From Syntrophobacter fumaroxidans MPOB (GTDB lineage: Bacteria; Desulfobacterota; Syntrophobacteria; Syntrophobacterales; Syntrophobacteraceae): 64,000 bases of DNA. Shown in pieces: positions 44,728 through 53,263 of the stretch. The notes beneath the pieces are model-generated. The model had not been told where the DNA came from. It saw only the letters and a list, made by a program, of their open reading frames with translations, and ran no database searches. The position numbers were made by a program, and so were the translations under genes. Position 1 is the stretch's first letter. The number at the start of each line of letters is the position of its first letter. Location: contig NC_008554.1 in the NCBI RefSeq assembly GCF_000014965.1, positions 744,001-808,000 of the forward strand. The letters are read 5' to 3'.

Positions 44728-45381
44728 ATGGAACCGAAGGAATTGCAGTTCTTTGGGAGAGTCACCGCCGGTGTTACCCACGAGATGAAGAACGTGCTGG
44801 CGATCATCAAGGAGACCGCCGGATTGCTCGAGGATCTGCTGGCGGTAAACCGTGAAGTGGAATTTGCTCAGCGGGACCGGTTCAACCGGGGCCTCGCGAG
44901 CGTGATGGGCCAGGTGCGCCGGGGCGTCGAGCTTTCGGACCGGTTGAACCGGTTCGCTCACACTCCCGATGAGTCCAGGGCGCGGGTCGACCTGCACCAG
45001 GCCCTGGAGGACGCCGTGTTCCTGGCACGACGATTCGCCAGGCTGAAGCGGATCGAGCTCAACGTCGGATCGTCCGGGGACAGGCCCCGGCTGTGCGTCT
45101 CGCCGTTTCGGCTCCAGTCGGCGGTGTTCGCGGCCATGGAATGCTGCTGGACACGGCTTCCGCCGGGTACCGAGGTTGCGGTCGATGTCGTCGGCAACGA
45201 TAGCGAAGCCATCGTCCGGGTGCATGCCACCGGAGGCGCGGACGATCGGGTCGGGCTGACGTGCGAAATGACGGGTGCCGCGGACTGGGAGGAGCTTGTC
45301 CTGTTGGCCGGAAGCATCGGCGCGACGGTCGAACCCGCCTCATCCTGTTTCGGCGTGGAAATCGCTCTGGTGAACGCGTAG
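44728..45381 (+). CDS. Degenerate histidine kinase (dimerisation/phosphotransfer domain with eroded ATPase domain)
   Basis: A 217-residue soluble protein beginning MEPKELQFFGRVTAGVTHEM. The H-box TAGVTHEMKNVLAIIKETAG keeps the phospho-accepting His18. The following region keeps the length of a catalytic domain, but the N, G1 and G2 ATP-lid motifs are gone (no DxGxG, no GTGLGL). It therefore cannot be a normal ATP-using kinase and may act as a histidine phosphotransfer protein or scaffold. GGAGGGAAG precedes the ATG. It sits between the kinase-like/receiver fusion and two receiver genes. Confidence 0.7.
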   Translation: MEPKELQFFGRVTAGVTHEMKNVLAIIKETAGLLEDLLAVNREVEFAQRDRFNRGLASVMGQVRRGVELSDRLNRFAHTPDESRARVDLHQALEDAVFLARRFARLKRIELNVGSSGDRPRLCVSPFRLQSAVFAAMECCWTRLPPGTEVAVDVVGNDSEAIVRVHATGGADDRVGLTCEMTGAADWEELVLLAGSIGATVEPASSCFGVEIALVNA

Positions 45382-45422
45382 TACCAGGTTTGCGGGCGCG
45401 GCGAGCATCATGGGCAACTACC

Positions 45423-45612
45423 TGGAAAATAGATTCCCGGGTGAGTCTGTTTTCATGCTTCGCGGGTGTCGCAGGGGGCATGGATAATTGCGTTCAAGAT
45501 GGGTGCATGGGGCGGGAGGGCATAAAGCTCTCTCCTGCCTCTGACCGGGATATCGGTCGATAGGGGTGGGGTTTATCCCGATGAGCGTCACCTTCGGCCG
45601 GGCAGGTGTTGT
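45423..45612 (+). repeat. Dispersed palindromic repeat, copy B (type 1)
   Basis: This 190-bp copy aligns with copy A at 8209-8399 (landmarks ATTCCCGG, GTTCAAGATGG, GGGAGGGCATAAAG, ATATCGGTC, GGGGTTTATC, GCAGGTGTTG). It fills most of the gap between the degenerate kinase and the receiver at 45712, and nothing else is visible there. Confidence 0.7.
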
Positions 45613-45711
45613 GTAATCCTGAACGGACCTCGGTATAACAACGATGGACGCCGTAAGGTCGCCGGTTCCAGGGGGTGTTGCCGATTCTGAAGATTTTGGG
45701 GATGTATTGAT

Positions 45712-46101
45712 TTGAGAATTCTGTTGGTGGATGATGAAGAGGAATTCGTGACCACGCTGTGCGAGCGGCTCAGGATCCGGGGATTTGACACGGAAGTGGC
45801 GTTGAACGGCGAGGAGGCGATTGCCTTGGTGGCGCAGAGGATTCCGGACGTGATTGTGCTGGATCTCAAAATGCCGGGAATCGACGGCTTGACGATTCTT
45901 GGGCGCCTGCAGAGCCGCCATCCGGAGGTTCGTGTGATTATCCTGACCGGACACGGCTCGGAAAAGGACAAGGATTGCGCTTTGCGCCAAGGCGCGTGCG
46001 GTTACCTGCAAAAGCCCGTCGATATCGATGCGCTTGTCGATGCCTTGAAGGATGCCTGTCGAGTGCCGGCGTGGAGCCCGGATGGATGCGAGGCCGGGTG
46101 A
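45712..46101 (+). CDS. Single-domain response regulator
   Basis: A 129-residue receiver: MRILLVDDEEEF, acceptor Asp51 in VIVLDLKMPG, ILTGH and LQKP. It begins with TTG at 45712 (no ATG is available at the domain start); GGGG lies ten bases upstream, so initiation is probably inefficient. Its receiver closely matches that of the 43213 fusion protein (LKMPGIDGL, TGHGS, CGYLQKPVDID against CAYLEKPVDID), so the two are recent relatives. Confidence 0.85.
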   Translation: MRILLVDDEEEFVTTLCERLRIRGFDTEVALNGEEAIALVAQRIPDVIVLDLKMPGIDGLTILGRLQSRHPEVRVIILTGHGSEKDKDCALRQGACGYLQKPVDIDALVDALKDACRVPAWSPDGCEAG

Positions 46102-46197
46102 TGCTTGCGCCGGCGTTTCCGGCCGTGAAGGCTGTTCGATTCGGTGGGAAGGCACGTAAAATCGTTGCCGTTAGTCGGACCCCAGGGAGGTTTGCAG

Positions 46198-46629
46198 ATG
46201 AAAATCCGTGTTTTGATCATCGATGACGAAAAGGAATTCCTCGACGTTCTCGCCGAACGGTTGGAAAACCGCGGTTTCTCGGTGGTAAAGGCTCTGGACG
46301 GAGACGAAGGGGTTGGGATGCTCCGGGATACGGACGTCGACGTGGTGGTTCTGGACGTGCTGATGCCGGGCAAAGATGGAATCTCCACGCTCAGGGAGAT
46401 CAAGACCCTGAAACCCCTCGTCGAAGTCATCATGTTCACGGGACACGCCACTGTTGAAACGGCGGTCAAGGGGATGGAGATGGGAGCTTTCGACTACCTC
46501 ATGAAACCGACCGAGAACAGGGAACTGATCGAAAAGATCGTGAATGCGTATGTCCGCAAATCCGAACACGAAATGCGGATTCGCAACGCCGAAATCAAGA
46601 GGATCCTCCTGGCCCAGACGGAGGAATGA
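46198..46629 (+). CDS. Single-domain response regulator
   Basis: A 143-residue receiver: IDDEK, acceptor Asp53 in VVLDVLMPG, MFTGH and LMKP, with a charged C-terminal helix. GGGAGG lies at good spacing before the ATG at 46198. It is the last of the run of signalling genes. Confidence 0.9.
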   Translation: MKIRVLIIDDEKEFLDVLAERLENRGFSVVKALDGDEGVGMLRDTDVDVVVLDVLMPGKDGISTLREIKTLKPLVEVIMFTGHATVETAVKGMEMGAFDYLMKPTENRELIEKIVNAYVRKSEHEMRIRNAEIKRILLAQTEE

Positions 46630-46896
46630 CAACGGACCGATCGGCATGCCGGGGATGCGCGAGCGGTTTGTGCGTTCCGGCTTCCCGTTGCGTGCCGTCG
46701 CCAGTGCTCTTTCGGGTCTGTCGGAGCCGCGGCATCATCGCGATTGCACGGTCGGTCGCGCAGGCACTCGGTGTTCGTGGTGTTGCCCCCGAGCTGAACG
46801 AACTCTGACATGATGCGGTCAAGCCCTCCCGTGCATGCGATCGGTCGGGTCTTTCAGCATGTGCTCGGCGAACCGGCGTCTTCTCCTGCCCCCCCG
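46630..46896. other. Intergenic region, no gene
   Basis: About 270 bp before the promoter of the next gene. I see no coding sequence, repeat or RNA feature in it. Confidence 0.4.
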
Positions 46897-46924
46897 TTGA
46901 CACTCCCGTGAAACCTTGTATTAT
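46897..46924 (+). promoter_or_regulatory. Sigma-70 promoter with long leader
   Basis: Exact TTGACA and TATTAT separated by 16 bp form one of the best housekeeping promoters in the window. The expected start is near 46931, leaving a leader of about 308 bases before the ATG at 47239. The leader has no convincing gene. Confidence 0.7.
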
Positions 46925-47238
46925 GAATCCTTGTTCCATCAGGCGATTGAGGTTCGCTTTCAATTCAACCGGTGTTTCATTTTGCGTCTTTCGGAGTGGA
47001 AACAGGCAGCCCCGAAAGGGGATGTCCCGTTCCTCGCGAGTCGAATTCGGCCGGGGCGGGTCTTCTCCTTTCACCCCGGGAGTGCAATGCCGCGGTTTTG
47101 CGGCCGCGGCGTCGGGGCGGTGCCGAGGATCGGCACGGGGTCTTTCACTTCCGAGTTGCCTTCATCTCAACGTGCCGACGGGTGGGGTTCTCAACGTACG
47201 ATGCCGGCGGGCCGCCGCCGACCAGAAGAGGAGTGCGC

Positions 47239-48660
47239 ATGGAGCAGCTGCAAAGACTCATAGGCCATGTGATCGATCGCGCCAACTTACACTTGAAGGA
47301 GCCGTTCACCGACGTGGGACCGTATGTGCGCGAGTTGATCCCCCTGCCGAGCTTCACCCGGCAGGGGGCTGTCTACGCCTTTACCGGGCACCATCCCGCA
47401 CGTTACGTGATACGCGAAAGCAACGCGGCGGGAAGCTATTTCCTTGGCCAGTGTGTTGTGGAACGCTCGGTGCTTTTCCAAACGGACGTTCGCGGCGATG
47501 AACTGAAGTGCAAGGGGGATACGGTCAGTTGCTCCGGCATGAAGGTTCCCGTCCAGGACCACGAAGTGATCCATGTCCGGAACAGCTATCTTGTCAATAC
47601 GCTCGTCCACAGCAACTGTCACGATCCCGGGTCTCCCGAGGTGTTCGACATTCGGGACACGATCGCCATGCATTACGCCAATATTCACGGATCACCCATC
47701 CGCGGGAGCTATCTCGGTCCGTTTGCCACCGTGGACCTGACGTCGGTGCAGGACAGCGTCGTCGGAACATTCTCCTACGTCCAGGCCGGAGAGCTGTATC
47801 GTGAACGGGTGGAGGACGGATGCGTCTGGGTCAGGGCGAAAGACAAGTTTGAATGCCGCTACACCTTCGATCGCGATGTCCTGGAGCGCTATGTCCGTTT
47901 CAAACCGGGAGGTGAGCCGGGCGGTATCATCGGTGATTTTGTCGCGCAGCGGAAATCCGATATCGATGCGCGGTTCGACATGGCCGAGGGCCACCCGGAT
48001 GTCCCGGTTCCCGAACGTCCTTCGGTGAGCCGATTCGCCGTGGTCAAAGGGAATGCCCGCATCGGCTCCGACGTTCTCGTGGCCCAGCGGGCGTACGTCG
48101 AAGACACGGTCATGGGAGACGGTTCGAACGCTCAGGAGAACTGTATCCTGGTCGGGGCAAACCTGGAAGGACGGGATGTCACCGCGCACGGCGGCAAGAT
48201 CGTATTCGCCAGACTCGGGAAAAACGTGTTCGTCGGCTTCAATTCCTTCCTCCGGGGTTCTTCCGACCATCCGTTGACCATCGGGGAACACAGTATCGTC
48301 ATGCCCCACACGATAGCGGACCTCGATGAGGCCGTCGATATTCCGCCCAGGCACCTGGTCTACGGATACATCCGAAATCGGGCCGATCTCGCGGCGAACA
48401 CCGTCAGCCTGGATGATCTATCCCGGTGCGACGGCGAATTGAAGCGCGGCAACCTGGTTTTCCGGGGGAAGGGAGCCGCCTTCGTTCATGGGTTCGAACA
48501 CCGTATCGAGCACATCCTGGAAGCGAACGGAGCTTTGTTTGCGAGCGGTCACGGAATGGGGCACGCACAGAAAAACGCCAACATCTCCCACAGCGTTGTA
48601 CGGCATATCACGGAAGGAGCCCTGCAGGGACTGCATCCCGCGATGGAGCTGCAGGCTTAG
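47239..48660 (+). CDS. Left-handed beta-helix (hexapeptide-repeat) protein, putative acyltransferase-like
   Basis: A 473-residue protein. The C-terminal half contains hexapeptide-type turns (GNARIGSDVLVAQRAYVEDT, GANLEGRDVTAHGGKIVFA, LGKNVFVGFNSFL), typical of left-handed beta helices such as sugar-nucleotide acyltransferases and gamma-carbonic anhydrases. The N-terminal half (about 1-270) is not recognised. A histidine-rich end (GHGMGHAQKNANISHS) could bind metal. It may be a sugar or nucleotide-sugar acyltransferase, but that is a guess from the fold. GAGGAG precedes the ATG. Confidence 0.65.
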   Translation: MEQLQRLIGHVIDRANLHLKEPFTDVGPYVRELIPLPSFTRQGAVYAFTGHHPARYVIRESNAAGSYFLGQCVVERSVLFQTDVRGDELKCKGDTVSCSGMKVPVQDHEVIHVRNSYLVNTLVHSNCHDPGSPEVFDIRDTIAMHYANIHGSPIRGSYLGPFATVDLTSVQDSVVGTFSYVQAGELYRERVEDGCVWVRAKDKFECRYTFDRDVLERYVRFKPGGEPGGIIGDFVAQRKSDIDARFDMAEGHPDVPVPERPSVSRFAVVKGNARIGSDVLVAQRAYVEDTVMGDGSNAQENCILVGANLEGRDVTAHGGKIVFARLGKNVFVGFNSFLRGSSDHPLTIGEHSIVMPHTIADLDEAVDIPPRHLVYGYIRNRADLAANTVSLDDLSRCDGELKRGNLVFRGKGAAFVHGFEHRIEHILEANGALFASGHGMGHAQKNANISHSVVRHITEGALQGLHPAMELQA

Positions 48661-48703
48661 AACGGACCGGAAGGGCACAGGCGGCCCGGGAAATGACGCG
48701 CTG

Positions 48704-48721
48704 CGTCCCGTGCACGGGACG
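48704..48721. other. Perfect 18-bp palindrome between convergent genes
   Basis: CGTCCCGTGCACGGGACG is self-complementary and lies between the stops of the beta-helix gene and endonuclease IV gene. Without a T-tract it is not a classic terminator but could act on both transcripts. Confidence 0.4.
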
Positions 48722-48814
48722 ACGGGGACGGGTTTCATTTCGCCCGCCCCGGACATCCCCCCGAACGGGACTCCGGTTTGACCATGGTCCCGGCGGGTGA
48801 GATTTCCCTTTCGA

Positions 48815-49795
48815 TCAGGTGTGACCGGAAGGTTTCCCTCGTTTGAGCGATCCCGCCGGATCCCGAGGCGTGGGGCGTCGTTCGCCCCCGTTTTCAGGAT
48901 CGGCCTCTCGATCTTCTTCGAAAGGTTCGCTTTCAGAATCGTCAACGGATCTCAGCAACGATCGGAGCGTCGCCAGGTTCTTCCTGTCGTTGCGAAGATC
49001 CTTGCCCTTGGGAGTTTCGAGCACCATGGGATGTGACTCGAAACGGGGATCGTTGACGAGCAGGCGGAACCCCTGGAGCCCGATCCTTCCCCGACCGATG
49101 TGTTCGTGCCGGTCGACGCGGGAACCGAAGCCCGCCTTGGAATCATTGAGGTGAAACCAGCGCAGCAAACGGAGTCCGATGGTCTTTTCGAAGCGGTCAA
49201 ACGTGCGTTCGTAGGAGCGTTCGTCTCGAAGGTCGTATCCCGCGGCAAACGCGTGGCACGTGTCGAAGCAGACTCCGAGGGGCCGGCCGGCCTTCGACTT
49301 CATCAACATGTCCGCAATTTCCTCAAATTTCGACCCGATTCCGGAACCCTGGCCCGCGGTGGTTTCGATCAACACGGTCACGGAGTGCGCTTTCGCAAGG
49401 GCACAGGCACGGTCCAGGTTTTTCGCGAAGCGGGCGATGCCCGTGGATATTCCCGCGCCGCGGTGAAACCCCGGATGGAGGATCAGGAATTCGATGCCCA
49501 GTTGCGCACACGCGTCGAGCTCGCTCGCGAATGCACCGACCGATTTTTCCGCGATGTCCGGATCGGGGGCGGCCAGGTTGATGAGATAGCTGTCGTGAGC
49601 GGCGACGGGGACATGAGCGAAATTGTCCCGTTCCTCCTGAAACAGGCGGACGGCATGGGCGCTCAACGGTGGGGGGTGCCACTGCCTCTGATTCTTCAGA
49701 AACACCTGCAGGGCCTCTCCCCGTACCTGCAGCAGGCGTTGAAAAGCGTTGTGCAGTCCTCCGGCGATGGACATGTGAGCGCCGAGCAGAGGCAT
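48815..49795 (-). CDS. nfo: Endonuclease IV (AP endonuclease)
   Basis: A DNA base-excision repair enzyme that cleaves 5' to abasic sites, using three zinc ions. The family motifs are present in order: GAHMSIAGG, FLKNQRQW, HPGF, IETTAGQGSGIG, FDTCHAFAAGYD, HLNDSKAGFGSRVDRHEHIG and LETPKG, which supply the metal-binding His, Asp and Glu residues. The 326 residues include a charged C-terminal extension of about 40 residues beyond the usual end near 285. The start at 49795 (MPLLGAHMS) has AAAGGAG upstream. Confidence 0.95.
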   Translation of the reverse strand: MPLLGAHMSIAGGLHNAFQRLLQVRGEALQVFLKNQRQWHPPPLSAHAVRLFQEERDNFAHVPVAAHDSYLINLAAPDPDIAEKSVGAFASELDACAQLGIEFLILHPGFHRGAGISTGIARFAKNLDRACALAKAHSVTVLIETTAGQGSGIGSKFEEIADMLMKSKAGRPLGVCFDTCHAFAAGYDLRDERSYERTFDRFEKTIGLRLLRWFHLNDSKAGFGSRVDRHEHIGRGRIGLQGFRLLVNDPRFESHPMVLETPKGKDLRNDRKNLATLRSLLRSVDDSESEPFEEDREADPENGGERRPTPRDPAGSLKRGKPSGHT

Positions 49796-49892
49796 GTTCG
49801 AGGACTCCTTTCGCAGGTCGCGGCAATTTCCGCGGGAGCGACGCGGAGGAACCGCGAAACGCTGTTTCGGTCGGTTGCCATCACGCCTTGTC

Positions 49893-49921
49893 TTGGCAAA
49901 GGATTTGCCCTGTGTTATAGG
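49893..49921 (+). promoter_or_regulatory. Sigma-70-type promoter upstream of purB
   Basis: TTGGCA and TATAGG are separated by 17 bp, with a predicted leader of about 150 bases to the purB start. Plausible housekeeping promoter. Confidence 0.45.
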
Positions 49922-50076
49922 GAGTTCCGCGGGTTGGGCGCGGTGAAGCTCACTCTCCGAATGCGGAATTCCCCGGTTTTCCTTCCAGGCGCCGTGTCGA
50001 TTTTGTCTATTGTATTCATCGAACGCCGCCGAGGCATCCGCACAACGCGAATAATCACGGTTATTGGAGCCGGAAT

Positions 50077-51390
50077 ATGATCCCACGCTATACGCGGCCC
50101 GAAATGGGCAACATTTGGACCCTCGAGAACAAGTATCGAAAGTGGCTGGATGTCGAGATCGCGGTGTGCGAGGTGCTGTCCGAAAGCGGGCGGATACCGG
50201 CCGAGGATCTTCGGCGGATAAAGGAGAAAGCCGCCTTCGACGTCGATCGCATCCAGGAGATCGAACGCGAGACCCAGCACGACGTGATTGCGTTCCTGAC
50301 CAACGTGGCCGAGCATGTCGGCCCGTCCTCCCGGTTCATTCACGAAGGTCTCACATCCTCCGATGTGCTGGACACGGCCATGGCGTTGCTGCTCAAGGAA
50401 GCCTCGGATTTGTTGTTGCAGGATCTCGACCGGCTTCTCGAGGTGCTCGGGAGGAGAGCGTTCGAGTTCAAGGACACGGTCATGATCGGCCGATCCCACG
50501 GCATCCACGCCGAGCCGATCACTTTTGGGCTCAAATTCGCTTTGTGGCATGCGGAGATGCAACGGAACCGGAAGCGCATGGCCGACGCGCGGGAAACGAT
50601 CCGGGCGGGAAAGATTTCAGGGGCCGTCGGGACCTATGCGAACATCGATCCCGCCGTCGAGGAGCAGGTTTGCGCCAGGCTGGGACTTGTGGCGGAACCT
50701 GTGGGGAACCAGATCGTCCAGCGCGACCGGTACGCCGAATTCTTCACCACCCTGGCCCTCGTGGGATGCTCCATCGAGAAGATCGCCGTGGAGGTCCGGC
50801 ACCTGCAGAGGACCGAGGTGCGTGAAGCCGAAGAGTACTTCGCCGAGGGACAGAAAGGATCGTCGGCCATGCCCCACAAGCGCAACCCGGTCGCTTCCGA
50901 GAACCTGACCGGGCTCTCCCGGGTATTGCGCGGGAATGCGCTTGCCGCAATGGAAAACGTTGCCTTATGGCATGAACGCGACATCAGTCATTCTTCGGTG
51001 GAACGGATCATCGGCCCGGATTCGACCATTCTCCTCGATTACATGCTGGCCCGTCTGACCCGACTGCTGGACAAACTGGTCGTCTATCCCGCCAACATGC
51101 TCCGGAACCTCGACCTGACCGGGTCCCTGTATTTCTCTCAGCAGGCGATGCTGGCGCTGACGCGCAAGGGCATATCCCGAGAGGAGGCCTACCGCATCGT
51201 CCAACGAAACGCCATGAAGGTCTGGCATGAAAGAGGGCAACTGCCGGATGCGCTCAAGGCGGACCCCGACGTGATGAAGCACCTGAGTGCCGGGGAAGTC
51301 GATGCCATTTTCGACATGGGCTATCATTTGAAGCATGTGGACACCATTTTTCAAAAGGTGTTCGGGCGGGGAAGTCCACACCCTGTCTGA
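50077..51390 (+). CDS. purB: Adenylosuccinate lyase
   Basis: A cytoplasmic fumarase-superfamily lyase of 437 residues. It converts adenylosuccinate to AMP plus fumarate, and SAICAR to AICAR, in purine synthesis. Family motifs include TSSDVLDTAMAL, GRSHGIHAEP with a catalytic His, and the signature GSSAMPHKRNP with the catalytic Ser loop. The length matches bacterial PurB (about 430-460). GGAG precedes the ATG. Confidence 0.97.
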   Translation: MIPRYTRPEMGNIWTLENKYRKWLDVEIAVCEVLSESGRIPAEDLRRIKEKAAFDVDRIQEIERETQHDVIAFLTNVAEHVGPSSRFIHEGLTSSDVLDTAMALLLKEASDLLLQDLDRLLEVLGRRAFEFKDTVMIGRSHGIHAEPITFGLKFALWHAEMQRNRKRMADARETIRAGKISGAVGTYANIDPAVEEQVCARLGLVAEPVGNQIVQRDRYAEFFTTLALVGCSIEKIAVEVRHLQRTEVREAEEYFAEGQKGSSAMPHKRNPVASENLTGLSRVLRGNALAAMENVALWHERDISHSSVERIIGPDSTILLDYMLARLTRLLDKLVVYPANMLRNLDLTGSLYFSQQAMLALTRKGISREEAYRIVQRNAMKVWHERGQLPDALKADPDVMKHLSAGEVDAIFDMGYHLKHVDTIFQKVFGRGSPHPV

Positions 51391-51468
51391 AGCCATTCAA
51401 AGAGTCACTGCCGGATTTCGGATCATCCGTTCAAGGTTCGAAGCACGGCGGATACAGGGGAGGCCCCC

Positions 51469-52212
51469 ATGCCGCTGATCGAAAACGTGACGATGAGCGC
51501 CTTTGCCGAGGGACGGAAGACTTGCAGGACGGTCATTCTGCCGTGCGGCGCGGTCGAGGAGCACGGCACCCACCTGCCGCTCGGGACCGATGCGCTTCAC
51601 GCCGTTGCGCTGGCCGGGGAGGTGGCCCGGGTGGCGGGCGTGTGGGTGGCTCCGCCGATCTATTACGGCCTGTGTCGCAGCGGCAGTCGGCATCCGGGCA
51701 CCATCGGCATCAGGGGGAGCACGCTGCAGTGTCTGGTGGAAGACATCCTGCGCGGTTTTCACCAGCAGGGATTGCTCAACGTACTGGTGTTGAGCGGTCA
51801 TGCGGGGTGGACGCACATGGCCGCTTTGGCCGATGCCTGCGAGCGGGTGCTGTTTGAATTCGACGACCTGAGGATAGCGGTCCTCTCGGTGCTGGATATC
51901 GGCGCGGCGGTGTGGACCGATCTGATTGAGACGCCCGGAGACTCCCATGCCGGCGAGGTGGAGACCTCCCTCATGCTTCACCTGCATCCGGAATGCGTCA
52001 CGGGGAGGGCTCCGGAGGAGTACCCGACTTTCCCCAGGCATATCCTGGTGCGGAACAAGCAGGCCTTCTGGCCGGGCGGGGTCTGGGGAAACCCCGCGGC
52101 GGGCAACGCCGAAAAAGGTAAGCTCTTCATGGAACGCTCGGTGAAAGCGCTCGTCGAGATCATTGAGAAGCTGGAAAACTGGTCGGAACCTCCCGAATCC
52201 GATCCCGCCTGA
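51469..52212 (+). CDS. Creatininase-family amidohydrolase
   Basis: A 247-residue metal-dependent hydrolase. The metal-binding motifs of the creatininase family are present: EEHGTHLPLGTD (Glu, His, Asp), SGHAGW and DSHAGEVETS. Family members hydrolyse creatinine or the formamide of riboflavin and mycofactocin intermediates; the substrate here is unknown. GGGGAGG lies upstream. It follows purB on the same strand by about 80 bp. Confidence 0.88.
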   Translation: MPLIENVTMSAFAEGRKTCRTVILPCGAVEEHGTHLPLGTDALHAVALAGEVARVAGVWVAPPIYYGLCRSGSRHPGTIGIRGSTLQCLVEDILRGFHQQGLLNVLVLSGHAGWTHMAALADACERVLFEFDDLRIAVLSVLDIGAAVWTDLIETPGDSHAGEVETSLMLHLHPECVTGRAPEEYPTFPRHILVRNKQAFWPGGVWGNPAAGNAEKGKLFMERSVKALVEIIEKLENWSEPPESDPA

Positions 52213-52445
52213 GTCTCCTGCCGGAACAGGGGGGCCGGGACCGGATGTCGGGTCTGCTTCCCCGGGGCCGGGTTGTGTGCCCGGGGATCGAGGTCTCCTG
52301 GATTTCAATCAACGGAAAACCCCATAGAGAACCCTATCTCCGGCTCCGCGTGGCGAAATGATCACGGCACGGAAGGCAAGCCCTTAACGATCCGGGAGCC
52401 ACAAACACTGGAGTGAAGGGGGCATGGCGGCGGCACACCCCGTTC

Positions 52446-53180
52446 TCAAGGGCTCTTATAAATAATTCCGAGAAACTCCGGGTTGGCCTGCGGCCACCAC
52501 TTGTCCTGCGTCAGGTGCAGATTGACGTCAAATCTTGTGTGTGCGGGCACCGTCTCGGGGATGTCGATGGCTTTGGTTGCCGTCACCGTGCTGTGAGCCG
52601 GTACGGTAACGGACTTGCTCGCGCCCTGAAGTTCCCCGCTGACGATGGTTGCGTTTTGGATGGTCCGCTTTGCCTCGAGCATGATCATTACCAGCAACTC
52701 CTTGTCGGCAGCGGTGTCGTTGACGACATCGAACGTGGCGATCACCCTTCCGCCGGCGGCGGGGACGTTGTGCGTGGAAAGGCTTGCGTTGGCAAGCCTT
52801 ATGGGGAGAGGGTTGAGGTAGATGTCGCCTACGTTCCTGATCGTGTCGGCGGCCAGGGTTATCTCGGTCCTGTTTTCGTACACGGTGGTGTTGTTGTAAT
52901 ATTCCGTCTTGTAATTATATCCCTCGATGCGCAGGCTGTACGTTCCCGCTGCAAGACCTTTGAAGAGAAACGATACGTTGGTCGTGGTGATGTGCGCGGT
53001 GCTGGTATACACCCAGCTTGTGCCGCTCTTTTTGTAAAGGGTCACCGATCCGTAAGTGGCCAAACCGTTGTGGGGAGGCGCCTGTTCGAGCACTCTCCCT
53101 CGAATGGTCGCGGCCTGAGTCGGAAAGCTGAAGGCCGCCAGAACTATGATCGCGCTCAGGAACAACGAGTATTTTTTCAT
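52446..53180 (-). CDS. Secreted beta-sandwich protein (tandem paralogue 2)
   Basis: A 244-residue exported protein with a signal peptide (KKYSLFLSAIIVLAAFSFPTQA, cleavage near residue 24). The mature part has a carboxypeptidase-regulatory/Cna-B-like domain (TIRGRVLEQAP, GLAAGTYSLRIEG, YYNNTT) and an Ig-like C-terminal domain. It is about half identical to the upstream neighbour, with identical length, so the two are a tandem duplication. GAGGAGGGG precedes the ATG. Function unknown; a surface or matrix role is possible. Confidence 0.8.
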   Translation of the reverse strand: MKKYSLFLSAIIVLAAFSFPTQAATIRGRVLEQAPPHNGLATYGSVTLYKKSGTSWVYTSTAHITTTNVSFLFKGLAAGTYSLRIEGYNYKTEYYNNTTVYENRTEITLAADTIRNVGDIYLNPLPIRLANASLSTHNVPAAGGRVIATFDVVNDTAADKELLVMIMLEAKRTIQNATIVSGELQGASKSVTVPAHSTVTATKAIDIPETVPAHTRFDVNLHLTQDKWWPQANPEFLGIIYKSP

Positions 53181-53263
53181 TTTACCCCTCCTCGAGGCGG
53201 TTCAGTTCTTCGTGGCGCAGCCCGGGGTGCGGGCCGTCCCGGAGTCTGTGGAGCGCTGCAATC

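Noticed and set aside
46141-46190. Sigma-54 promoter before the 46198 receiver (GGCACG then TTGCC)
   Set aside because: The two boxes are eight bases apart instead of four, which breaks the strict -24/-12 spacing.
46972-47238. Upstream extension of the beta-helix protein frame
   Set aside because: It is arginine/proline-rich without conserved character, and GAGGAG directly precedes the ATG at 47239, so the extension is probably untranslated leader.
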